Assembly: GCA_023853785.1 (NCBI GenBank)
Contig: JAJIRX010000209.1
Location: forward strand, 1-46,526
DNA length: 46,526 nucleotides
Direction: 5' to 3'
Origin: Psilocybe azurescens
Lineage: Eukaryota; Basidiomycota; Agaricomycetes; Agaricales; Agrocybaceae
Made by a program: the position numbers and the translations under genes. The notes beneath the pieces were generated by a model, which worked only from the letters and a program-made list of their open reading frames with translations, made no database searches and was not told the origin of the DNA. This document shows, in pieces, positions 1-10,016 of the stretch; positions within the stretch are counted from its first letter, which is position 1, and each line of letters begins with the position of its first letter.

Positions 1-698
1 ATGGTGGTACCAGACGCGGTACTTGATGATACAAATCTATTCATGTCTTCGTTGGTTGATATTCGAACAGAATTGGAGGGATATGAGGGTGGTGCTAGAC
101 TGGATGGAGGCGGTGCGTGTTGGCTATCTTGGCCAGTTTCGTGAGATGTATTAGGTGGTATTACAGAATGCGATGTTGGTATTAGAGTGACGTTGACGAT
201 GGGATGTTGTTCTTGTTGAATAGATAAACGGGAAAGATTATGTGTTATATCAGTTTGTTCTGTGCTATTTTTTAGCTGCTTCCATGGGCTAGCCCGCGAC
301 CACGAATTCTTTTCAGAGACGATGTTCGCGGTGTGTGAGACGATGTTGAATGAGATTTTCCTTGCCGTCACTTAAGCTCTTGGCTCGCCATGATGGATGT
401 GTTCGTGTTATCTTCGACGTGTGTGGTAATATGCGAGGTATCGGATTCCCTGAAAAGATGCGTTTCTGGCGCTTGACGTCGCTCTTGATTTGGTTCATAA
501 GAGCGGCGGCTTTCTGGCAGTATGATGATGCTGAATATAAATTAGATTGAGAGGTCGTTGTTCCAGATGTTGATGGATTGTTGCTAGATTGATCTGGTAC
601 AGAAAGGAAAGAAGGTCTACGGTGTGATGCTAGTTCTTTTGGTCAGAATAAACCTCAAGATCACGAAGAAAGAGAATTACCAGGAGGTGACTGTCGCT
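1..698. other. no recognisable gene
   Basis: Short open frames exist on both strands but none shows a recognisable motif, and stops interrupt every frame. The stretch may be the continuation of the decayed coding material that follows. Confidence 0.3.
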
Positions 699-1178
699 TC
701 AGATTGAGATACCGGTTGTGGCTCTTGTCGAGAGCATCATCCTACGACAAATGGGGAGCTTGTCTGAGTACTCGCGACCGTGGAGATTGTTGAATAGTCT
801 CGTGCTTGCTTGATTTTCTGCATGAGGGAGAGCAATTCTCCGACATAATCCTTGCCATAGATTTTCGGACGCGCAATGGTCGCTTTTGGGAGGGCTATCG
901 CCATAGAGGTCGCTAGAAGGGCTGAGTTTAATATGCTTTGTACTGCGCATGTGAGACATGTTGGCAGCTGTACCAGTCACTTCAGAAAGCGAGACAACAG
1001 GAACGTGAGAATCCAGGTGCGTCGAGAATGTCAGCGCTGTCGGATCATGGGGCAGATTTTTGGGCATCGGTGGAGGGCTCATTGGTGGTCTGGATGCTGA
1101 TGGTGCCGTCGATAAACCGCGATGCAAGTATGTCGGGATTGTCGATTGTTCATAAGAAAAGAAATTAAGAAAAGGCAA
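699..1178 (-). CDS. unrecognised coding-like open frame, possible exon
   Basis: An open minus-strand frame of 159 codons has a Pro/Ser-rich first half (PPMSPPPMPKNLPHDP) followed by polar sequence ending in LSTRATTGISI. The composition (low Lys/Asn, many Ser/Pro/Thr, long uninterrupted frame) resembles a disordered region of a fungal protein rather than chance ORF. I do not recognise the family. It lies on the same strand as, and downstream of, the Chs7, Hsp78, kinase and chitin synthase fragments, so it could be a further member of that chain. No splice sites could be fixed and the start is arbitrary. Confidence 0.3.
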   Translation of the reverse strand: MPFLNFFSYEQSTIPTYLHRGLSTAPSASRPPMSPPPMPKNLPHDPTALTFSTHLDSHVPVVSLSEVTGTAANMSHMRSTKHIKLSPSSDLYGDSPPKSDHCASENLWQGLCRRIALPHAENQASTRLFNNLHGREYSDKLPICRRMMLSTRATTGISI

Positions 1179-1536
1179 AAGTTGAGAAATGCAATCAGTC
1201 TGAGAGATTCAGTAAACAACGTACATATGTTGTTCTAGAACAAAAATACGTACGTCAGTATACAAAAGAAAGGAAAAATATAGAACTGAGAGACTCACGT
1301 ATTTTCTCCAACGTTAAAGAAGAACTGGAGAAAGGCAAAGCACACGATGAACGAGACTTTGCTGAGCGTCTCGAAGCATCAAGCCAAGATACCCACTACA
1401 AACAAAAGTCATTGAAAAGCCATTCAAATTAAGTCAGTTAGCCAGTCATAGAAGAGTGAATGATATCGGATAACACACACGGAAAAGAGCAGCCAAGATG
1501 AATCCTTGCACCTGAATCCATTTGCGTCCAAGAAGT
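1179..1536. other. intergenic, AT-rich, no gene seen
   Basis: Nothing recognisable on either strand. It separates the last Chs7-like exon from the unrecognised ORF at 699-1178. Confidence 0.3.
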
Positions 1537-3096
1537 TCAATTGTCAACACTGAGACGTAGTATCCTGTATACCGAGAGAAAAGGATTAGCACGGTTACTG
1601 TCTACACAAAGATACGGTAGGTGGTATGTGAGGCTTACCAGACACAAAACGAATGCGGTGATGATGATGCCTCCAGAGTACGTCATCCGTGATGAAGGGC
1701 GCTGGTCGTCGAGTCCTTCTTGAGCAGCGTCCCGTTCCTGCAGCCACAGCCATACGCCTGCGGCTGGGAATACTGCGGTATCCCGATCCTGAGAAATTGA
1801 GTACGAGCCATTAGATGAGGGATAGCCGGGTAGAGGAGGAGGGTTGGAGTATCGTTCCGATGAGGTGTCCTCCTCGTAGTCGCCTTCGGAAGGTGCGAGA
1901 AGTGGGTCTTCGACTTCCCACACGGCGGCTTTGGAGCCGATAGAGAATTCGAGATCTTCGCTGGAGGTAAAGAAAGGACGTTAGCATATGTATATTGCAC
2001 ACGGGGATGAAGAAAGAAAAGAAAAGAGAATTAAGGAATATATGTGTAGTAGGTATATGTGCGGTATGCGTATCGGAACAACGTGTGAATGACGTAACCA
2101 ACAGATAAACATGTTAGGATGCACATATATTCAAGAAGAGAGATTAAAAAGGAGGAGGTAGAACTCACGGCAATATCATCCCAGTACTTGTACACTATCA
2201 TGACGCTCAGCAGCACGCAAAAAGAGAAGAAAGGCTCGTCGATGTAGTGCTTGATTGCATCGCAGATCGTCACGCTGAAAGCAGAGCAAGACCTGGCAAC
2301 CAGCAAAGAAGGCAGTTCCAAAGACGATTTCGAGGGTGCAGAAGACGAGAATGAGTTGTGAGACGGTGTAAATTGGTACACAGATGATTGGCCGGAGAAG
2401 GTAGATGATGAACAGAGCGATGGGATTTGTGTAGTTGAACCCGAATTTCTGCTTGAAGGTGGCGATGGCGATGAAAACGAGACGCCGAAGACAACTAGGC
2501 AGGATATGCGCAAGAACTTACACATCATATTTATATTGATTGACATGGCGGAAAGACAAAAGGGCGTACCCATAGGGAAAGTGGTGTACCATCTTCTGCG
2601 AATTGGAATCCGATAAAGCTGTTGATGAGACAACAGAATGTAGCAGCTACCAGGCCCTTATACACAGCGGCGAACCACTATTCCAGGAAAGTTAGTATGT
2701 GTGATATCAACAGAATGGAAGGAGACACTAACAACATAGGCTTGACTGGACGTTGGAATGATACCCGAATCGAGGAACATGGCGAGAAGTTCGATGAAAA
2801 ACTAACGATTTCTTTTCTGCCGACGGCAGTGTATTTACTTCTGATGTGGAGAATCATGATGGCAGTCATGATAATGGCGACAATGTGGACGAAACATGTT
2901 GCTACAAAGGACATTTCAGCGTCAAAACTGGGAGATGTTTGAGAGAGGCGTACAAGGTTGGAATATTAGTGTGCCACCGATATCGACATTTCTACTATAA
3001 CACGTTGATTCAACACCCTGGGCAGTGCCGACAAGTGGGCAGGCGACGAGGGCGGCAGTTTCACACACGCCGTTGAAGGACCTGAGACATCCCCAT
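1537..3096 (-). pseudogene. CHS7: chitin synthase export chaperone Chs7-like, decayed
   Basis: Chs7 is a multi-pass ER membrane protein that lets chitin synthase III leave the ER. Reading down the minus strand from an ATG at 3096, the family blocks appear in order: FNGVCETAALVACPLVG and GVESTCYSRNVDIGG (N-terminus), [122 protein letters not shown] and EDLEFSIGSKAAVWEVEDPL. Introns with GT...AG ends can be placed after [11 protein letters not shown] and PLSLW. Frameshifts occur near the start, near 2810 and near 2460, and the segment equivalent to a charged loop (expected after the VFCTLE block, ~2310) is missing, with a shift there. The gene is therefore broken unless the assembly is poor. 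The C-terminal exon runs to a stop at 1537; its true end is uncertain. It follows the Hsp78 fragment by only a few dozen bases. Confidence 0.85.
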
Positions 3097-3164
3097 TGTT
3101 GCAGAGGAATTTTTGGGGTGGGGGTAGGGTAAGAAGTTCCTGGACAGTGAATGGTTTGGAATGG

Positions 3165-5150
3165 TGGTTGTGAGTGATGGTTTAAATGTTATTCTCGTTG
3201 TAAGTTGGGGCCTAACTCCAACTTTAGTTTTCTTTGTTGGGTTCGAGAGGAAGATTTTCATCGGGTTGACATCAGAATCAGGTCGAGTCAAGGTAGGGTT
3301 AGGAGGGTGGTTCTCTTTGATGTCTAAGGCATCTCCAGAAACGAATTTGGACAGTATTGCCATCTCTGTTTTATGAACATAAAAACGTAAGTAATGCAGC
3401 GATGGGACAAAACAATGTCAAAAAGTTATATTGCAAACGAACCTGATAGTCCCTTTCAGGAGTTTCTGCGCCAATGGGAAGAGCACATCCGTACGCACGA
3501 CACGCGCCATAGACGTCCGAATACCCGTGCTTGGCCAGCCAGTCGCTCACGGCGTCATCAACATCGAGGTTAATGTGCCGTGCTTGAGCCGCTCCACGAC
3601 ATTGTTCAGGCGCAGCGAGACCTCTTTCAGGATCGGGGTCCGCGAGAGTTTGTTGAATACAAGCATGGAGTCTAAGCGGTTGAGCAGCTCTGGGGAAGTA
3701 CTCCTGCATGCGCTTGAGGACTTCGGACTTGGCGACAGTGTTGGCGATGCCTGTTTAGGGTCGCATGCAGATGAGTGGGCAAGGATGTCGGAGCCGAGGT
3801 TGCTGGTCAGGCAGATGATGGTGTTCTGTGGGGTTGGGAGGAAAAGGTGAAAGTCAGAAGAGGGTAGACAGAGAAAAATAAAGTGGCACGTACCTTGAAC
3901 ATTCAGTGCGGTCTCGTATGGCCTAAATCAATATGCCAACAGGTAGGTGATGGAAGGAAGTGTAGGATTCACGCCATTTGATTATCGAGTTCAAAAGGCG
4001 CGACTATTCGGTAACTAATAATCGGTCCAATCGGCGATCCTTCCAAGATATTGACGCAAGATCCTTTTGTGCACATTTCACGCTCCAGATGTTGTCTTCC
4101 GATAGCGGCTCTGCGATTTGTCTTTGTGGAGGGACTAAATTTCTGGAGAGATTTGATCAAGCGTGCCGATGATATGAAATGTTGACGTGGTCACGAGGAC
4201 GAAGGAAAAGCAGCATTTACATCTTGTTGCTGCTGGTATTTGAGTGGAAGGGTGGTTGATGTGGCAAATGGGACGAATGGATAAAACCCGTCGCCACTGG
4301 CTAGATCGGTATAGAGTTCTAATAACGTGTTCGCCCTTCAGAAGCTGGTAGACGTAATGGACGTAGGGACAGAACCTAAGCACATGCCATTGAATGTACA
4401 GTACAAAAATTAAAGAGAGACCTACTTTGCCTAAATTACATCCGCGTGGCACCCGTCTCTATTCTCTGACGATATCTGAGAGCTTTTATCGACCTGCAGC
4501 GGCCAGCATCTGACACCGATAGGATACGGCATGCCGGAACTCAACGATCGTATATTATGCTCGACCAATATGTTGTCAAAATTGACGCCAGAGTTCCTGC
4601 GGCCAATTCCACCGGCGAGCTCCTTGGCGGCATCGTTCATGCGGCCATGGGTCATTTCAGGCTGGCCAGTCGTTTGCTTACGCAACCTGAAAAGTTGTAA
4701 GTAAGCCGCGATCTGGATGTGGTGAGAGGAAAGGACCGACAGCGGGCATGTGGTCGTGTATCATGTTGGTAGGTTGATGAAGGTTGATGAGGTTTGATGA
4801 TGAGTTTGCGATGACTCTTGAGACGACATTGAAGTAGATGAGCTTCAAGTTCAAACGTTCAGAAGTGAGGTCACGTGTCGTCATTTTAGTAGCGCGAAAA
4901 AGCGCACTGAGTCAAGCTCGCTCAAGCTCTTCTTCGTCTGATCATAGATTCCATCGGAATGTGCGGGGTATGTCAAATCTACTTTCGACCTTGACTGTCT
5001 GCGATGGTTCCTTCGTCCAAGATCTGTAGCAAAATCATCGAGACATCCTATCAGAAGGTATTGATGTTAGCCAGAGCCATCTTTATACAAATGCATCACA
5101 AATTAACTAACCTTATGTGCCTTCTCCAGCTCGTCGAGCAATATGACAGC
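3165..5150 (-). pseudogene. HSP78: mitochondrial ClpB/Hsp78-type AAA+ disaggregase, 3' fragment
   Basis: ClpB/Hsp78 is a ring ATPase that resolubilises aggregated proteins. Only the second AAA+ module is present. At 5112-5150 the minus strand reads AVILLDELEKAHK, the Walker B region; after an intron, ILDEGTIADSQGRKVD (about 4985-5030) follows. The next block resumes only at about 3860 with NTIICLTSNLGSDIL, then ELLNRLDSMLVFNKLS, RHINLDVDDAVSDWLAKHGY and SDVYGA, the C-terminal small domain, ending after an intron at RDGNTVQIR and SGDALDIKENHPP (3290-3370). Frameshifts separate these blocks (for example near 3570 and 3740). About 1.1 kb of unassigned sequence (3870-4980) lies between them, far longer than other introns here. 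The N-terminal domain, first AAA+ module and Walker A are absent, and the fragment starts abruptly against a kinase fragment. Confidence 0.85.
3870..4980. other. unassigned stretch between two Hsp78 blocks
   Basis: No family is recognisable. A minus-strand frame at 4431-4685 begins MRKQTTGQPEMTHGRMND and looks coding-like, but the homologous product is not known to me. The stretch could be an insertion into the Hsp78 remnant, a long decayed intron, or another captured fragment. Confidence 0.35.
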
Positions 5151-5159
5151 TAAAGTGTT

Positions 5160-5905
5160 ATAGTGATGCCGTGGCGCCGCAGGAATTCTTTGGAAAGCCC
5201 AAAGTTGGTAAGCACAATGTGCCCGTCGCTGCTGATGAGAATGTTCTTGGGATTGAGGTCGCGGCAGATGACACCCGCTGCGTGCAGGCCCTCAACGCCC
5301 TTGACGATCTCGGTGTTGTAGAACCGCGCGAGCTGCATCGCGGGTCGCCGCCAGGATAGAAGTCCTGCAAAAGAACAAAAAAGGTCAGGCTTTAAACTTA
5401 AACCAGGAGAGAAAATAAAGAATAGGAAGAAGAAAAGAAAAAGCACATACCATGACCAAAAACAAATTCTCCTTATCATGGAAGCTCCATCACAGCTTGA
5501 CCACAAACGGATCGCGTCCCTCCGCCGTCATGCGCTTCAGTACCACTGCCTGCTCCATGAGCGTATGCTGCACTTCCTGGTGCGTCAGCACATGGCGCTT
5601 AGTGATGGCCTTCAGCGCGAGAGGTCCTGCATTGTCTTATGCTGCACGAGCAGCACTTTGCCTGCGCAGCCTTGCTGAGCACGTGCATCATCTCAAAGTC
5701 GTTGATCATGACTTTGCGCTGCGATTTTCGCGGTTCTTTGATGTTATCCTTGGAGGCGGAGTTGGCGTTGGAGGTGGAGGTGCTGTTTCTGTCCTTGGCG
5801 TTACTTTTCTTGTCTTTGGTGGACCCGGACAACCCCGCTTCTTGTGCCTCTCACCGACCGCGGCTCTTGGGCGCAGCAGATGACAACGATACGTCTTCAT
5901 CTTCG
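5160..5905 (-). pseudogene. AGC-type Ser/Thr protein kinase, N-lobe plus part of C-lobe
   Basis: The minus strand encodes an acidic/Ser-rich leader with lysine-rich tract, then KVMINDFEMMHVL (start of the kinase domain), KVLLVQHKTMQDLS, LKAITKRHVLTHQEVQHTL (the beta-3 Lys region and helix C), EGRDPFVVKL, WSFHDKENLFLVM (hinge), an intron, then ARFYNTEIVKGVEGLHAAG, VICRDLNPKNIL (catalytic loop, Asp at 5258-5260) and IVLTNFGLSKEF. The sequence stops near 5173 and Hsp78 sequence begins at 5150, so the activation segment, substrate lobe and hydrophobic tail are missing. An in-frame TGA (plus-strand 5490-5492) replaces an expected Trp; the DFG Asp is Asn (5204-5206); the expected K of the RDLKPxN loop is Asn; and a frameshift lies near 5620. 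The piece cannot encode an active kinase. Subfamily (Ypk/S6K/Akt-like) cannot be fixed by eye. Confidence 0.82.
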
Positions 5906-5929
5906 TCCTCCTCGCGGCGTCAGCAAGAT

Positions 5930-7830
5930 CCAGCTGTGTGGTTGAGGTCCCAGTTGTAGAGGTAGTGGCAGCGATGGTGGTACTAACAGTGGAGTCCGTC
6001 GTATTGTTCGACTTTGTCGGACGTTGCTGTCCTTTGAAGACATACATCGTGTAGATTGCAGAACGCATAGACGTTAAGGACGTTGGTGAAAATTGGAGCA
6101 AGACACAGATATTGAAGGAAACTTGAAAACATGTGCCAAGGATCACGCTATAACAAGATATTAACCTTCCTGTTTAACGAACTACAAATGATAGAACCCA
6201 CACAGGAATGATGTAATGATATAGATACCAAATGTGATACAATGGCAGCGGATAAGGGACTCAAAATCGTATTGAAGATGGCATCTTGGAAAGACTTCCT
6301 TGTATTTGCAGGAAGTTGCTAAAAATCGGTTAGCGGCTGTCATTCACAGAAAAATCGAATGAAATTACCTTGAAAGACAAAACTGTTAACCAAACAGAGC
6401 ACACTAAAAGGTATACAGCGAGGAAGGCGTGACCCTTTAGAGATATCAGAACAATAGATAAGAAGGTATATATAGCATGGAAAAGTAAGAAAAGACATAC
6501 CATAGTGTGATTGCATATGGAATTCGTTCACCCTTCGGTCGATTGCCCAAAGCCATCACGAACTGAAGTGCTAGGAACGCAAGGTACAACCATTTGAACG
6601 CCAAATTTACCCAATGAGTCTGAAGATGTAGTGTGAGAGAAAGAAATGCCTCAAGAGCATGGATTCATCACGTACGATTTCTAGATTGCCGAAAATGAAG
6701 ATGTTCTGTGCCGGTAGATGGTCGATGATGATACTGAACGTCAGCCACAAATTGGCCAATGCAAACCATAAAAACACGAGAGAGAAAAGTTGTACTATTT
6801 ACTTAATGTCAGATACAAGACACAAGGTGTGGAAGCAGAAATGAAGTACCAAAGCCTGAATATGAAGAAATATCATGTGAATAGAGCGTAGCTAAATTTA
6901 TAAAATGCAAAGAAATGGGCAAGAGCATGCTGTAGAAGAATCCATTAACTTTGATTTTGCATTATATAGACAGAAACTTACGACTGAAGCAAAAGAACCA
7001 TTCAACCATCGTCGGCGTTGGCCTATTAGTTCAACCGCAATTTCTGCTACATCTGTTTCCGCCTTGCTTGGCTTGACATAGGTAAGCGGCCAGCGCTCTC
7101 CAGCCATTGCGACAAGCTCAAAGCAAAGAATACGATCCTCGGCTAAATAAATAAAAATAAAAAGAGTTAGACTGGGAATCGCGAGAAAAGGAAAAGTCAA
7201 ATTTACCCAAAACATATTCTTGGTAAAGATGTTCATTCCGTAGATACCCTTTTGTCCCAGACGATCAGCCAGTGAGTGATCACCATGGAAGTATTGTTCC
7301 AATGGTCTGGATCACCTAGAAACGATGTGGAAAATGCACCAGGCAGCACTGACACATAGCCAAAGCTACTTTCAGCGGTTTGTCTGCAGGACTATGTCAG
7401 CAAGCAATGACTTCTGTTGCCACGAAAGGACTCGCCCAAAATATTGGATATTTTATATTCGAAGTTTTGGGCGGCAACGAAGGATCGAGAAGCTTCTTGC
7501 CACCCTTTATCATCATGAATCTCACCTGTTATGATTAAGTTTGAGGACACATGAAAAGAGGCCTAGAGATGCTTACCGCAACATCCTCAAGATTAGGATC
7601 GTTGTAGAAAGCTTCCCAAAAATAGAAGATAGACTTGTGACTGGTTTAGTGGCTGCACCGATGAGTACACAGACCTCAGGCTGTATACGTCTGACAGTCA
7701 ATATACCAAACGATTAAAATGTATTTTAACACCCACTTGGAGCATTTTTCCGATAGCATTGAAAAGCCAGCGATGCGTTGATTTTCTTCTGATTTTGGAT
7801 TTAAGAACGAAGATAATTGCACAGGCTATC
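5930..7830 (-). pseudogene. division I chitin synthase, 5'-truncated and frameshifted
   Basis: Chitin synthase polymerises GlcNAc from UDP-GlcNAc at the plasma membrane. Minus-strand blocks in order: NQKKINASLAF (about 7780), [90 protein letters not shown] (7123-7140), [27 protein letters not shown] (QRRRW signature at 7006-7020), then C-terminal membrane segments [63 protein letters not shown] and [13 protein letters not shown]. Six or more short introns are placed; the one after SNIL has a GC donor (GCGAGT...TGCAG). The N-terminal third is missing: homology begins near 7825, against the 93-bp repeat. Frameshifts (for example one lost base near 7370) and a diverged tail make it non-functional. 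The catalytic ED and QRRRW motifs themselves are retained. Confidence 0.88.
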
Positions 7831-8105
7831 CGTCTACACCTGCACGAAGCACTTCCACAGCCGGTTCGTCCTCAGAGCGGGCATGTTGGACAGGGGCGTC
7901 AGGTATGCCGCGATCGCAGTATCCGTCTGCACCCGCACGAAGCACTTCCACAACCAGTTCGTCCTCAGAGCGGGCATGTTGGACAGGGACACCAGGTACG
8001 CCGCGATCGTAGTATCCGTCTGCACCCGCACGAAGCATTTCCACAGCCGGTTCGTCCTCAGAGTGGCATGTTAGACAGGGACGTCAAGTACAGCCAGCGA
8101 TCGCG
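7827..8105. repeat. three tandem copies of a 93-bp unit
   Basis: Units start at about 7828, 7921 and 8014, exactly 93 bp apart, the third degenerating after ~75 bp. Because 93 is 31 codons, the minus strand stays open through the copies and encodes a repeated peptide containing PALRTNRLWKCFVRVQTD. Two of the copies contain GCGATCGC (7910-7917 and 8097-8104). The array abuts the point where chitin synthase homology begins. Confidence 0.85.
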
Positions 8106-8800
8106 GAGGACGAGGCGTTGTGTTCGTGTGGTGCAGGATCGTCGTTGTTGTCGATGGTGTGGCTGATTCGGTGTTCTCGGAATCTGGGTTATAGGGGTGC
8201 TGGTGCCGTCAGGAGGTAGTTGTAGTTGTAGTAGCAGTAGTGCTGCCATTCAAATCAAACACTCACACCCGCACCCACTCAGCGCCACGAACGATCCAAC
8301 AGATCTGCGCTCTCCTTCGCTGGCGTTGCCCTTCCCACCCCCACCGTTGCATTCTGCCGCGCCAACCACCCGTGCCCTGTCAATATGCCTTGCCCGACAT
8401 CGGCGACACCAGCCGTGACAGCGTGTTCAGGAACGTTGATTTGCGCTTCAGCGGCATGGGGAGTGTGGCCAGGTTGATGGCCAGCAGCGGGAGCTTGAGG
8501 CTGGGGTGGCTGCTGCTGCAGCGAGGTCGAGCTCGGCAGGCTCCATCGCGGTGTGCGTGTGGGGTGAGGTTATAGGGCGGTGCTGTGCGGTGGGGTTTTG
8601 GGACCGGTGGTGGTGGTGGATTTGGGGCGCCGTTGGTGATGATGGAGACGGAGGGGTAAAGATGAAGGTGAAGACAGACATAGACATGATGAGGGAGCAG
8701 GAGGAAGAGGGAAAGAGGTAAATGTCAGCAGCCGTGTTCCGGATATATCATACAACGAAGGGAAATCGAGCACGAAGACTGATAACGAACTCAATGGAGG
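8106..8800 (-). CDS. unrecognised coding-like fragment upstream of the 93-bp repeats
   Basis: Several overlapping minus-strand frames have protein-like composition. One contains LLAINLATLPMPLKRKSTFL followed by NTLSRLVSPMSGKAY (about 8385-8490); others are Pro/Thr/His-rich. The frame changes repeatedly, as in the decayed neighbours. I cannot name the family. The fragment could be the 5' part of the same source gene as the 93-bp repeats. Confidence 0.35.
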
Positions 8801-10016
8801 TCAGTAATCGGAGTAATTTGAGTATGATTCCACTGAATACTTACTCACCTGACGAGACAATGGACCTGTGATTGTGAAAGGGCCAAACCAAAAAAATAAA
8901 GCCTCGGTAAGTTCATCAGTAAGATTACATTCTATATCAATCAAACAAGCACTCACCAACCTGATCCAACTTACGATTAGGCCAACGTCATCACCGACTC
9001 AGAGAGTCAACAGAAACCTAAGCAAAAGCACCTGCCCTGCACATAGATATTGATGACACAAAGTCGGATCAGAACCGATAGATGAGAGATTCCACAGTCG
9101 AGTTTACCGCTCAAGTCGGCAGGCTGTTGTCAGATTGTTAAGTTGACTCAAATTGCGTTTGTTTGTCAACAGCCTCTGAGACAGGTTGACTGCTGACTCA
9201 AAAGAAGATCGACCACCACGATGACTTCGACTGGACAGCGACACTGGCAACGAACAGCAAGAAAATTTGACGATGATGAAGAATCTCACTGCAGGAGTGA
9301 TAATCATGAGAATACGTGGATGATAAAGACATAGACTCTCTAGTGGATGATCTTATGAGTGGAGGTACGTCAACCTTAGTGTCTTGTCTGCACCTATATT
9401 CATCTGGCTTGTTTGTTGACCTTCACTTCAGGCCTCACTTCTGCCCTAAACTTCCCATTTAGATATGAATTTTCTGTGAAAATCTACGAGACGCGTCTCG
9501 TAGATTTGGTCTAACTAATAAGAAATATAGGTGAGCGAGCAGCCATATGTGACATAGCCAATGAGACACTGACTGAGATTTGTGGTCATTGGCTAGCACT
9601 GGTGATGACTACAGAGGTGCATCTAATAAATTTACTCTTGATTGGTGCACAACTGATATGTCGGCTCTCAGATTCTGCAATCGATATTCTACAGGAATGC
9701 TGAAACAACGCTGACACCTGGCAGGATGCAGCTCTGCGCTTCTAGAACAGATACTCTACTGTCATCAATTGCTGTCCAGAGCAGTTGTTAATATCCTTTC
9801 GCAGTCTCTTACCACTATAATTTGCTATGCTTGTTATTCTTACATTTAACTGACCTTTCTCCACACTGTTCCAATAAACATTTAGAATAAATCATTTTAT
9901 TATCAAAAACTAAACATTTAGCAAAAGTCAAAGTATGGTAGTCAGATAGTAGTGAGTGTAATTTGTAAGCAGTGTGGAAAGCTATGTGGCAAAGCAAAAG
10001 CAGAATATAAATACGA
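8801..10016. other. no gene seen; contains a 28-bp palindrome
   Basis: No open frame shows a recognisable motif. Notable structures are the perfect palindrome at 9480-9507 and a 9-bp inverted repeat (AGCCAATGA...TCATTGGCT) around 9556-9594. Confidence 0.35.
9480..9507. repeat. 28-bp perfect palindrome
   Basis: The half-site AAATCTACGAGACG is followed immediately by its exact reverse complement, giving a loop-free palindrome centred on ACGCGT. It is followed 3 bp later by CTAA and again CTAAT (9511-9519). A hairpin followed by CTRR-T is the 3' end signature of Helitrons, although Helitron hairpins usually have a loop, so this assignment is only a possibility. Confidence 0.9.

Noticed and set aside
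3978..4172. Plus-strand ORFs overlapping the Hsp78 and kinase remnants (for example 3431-3850, 5452-5883)
   Set aside because: They are antisense shadows of the minus-strand homologies.
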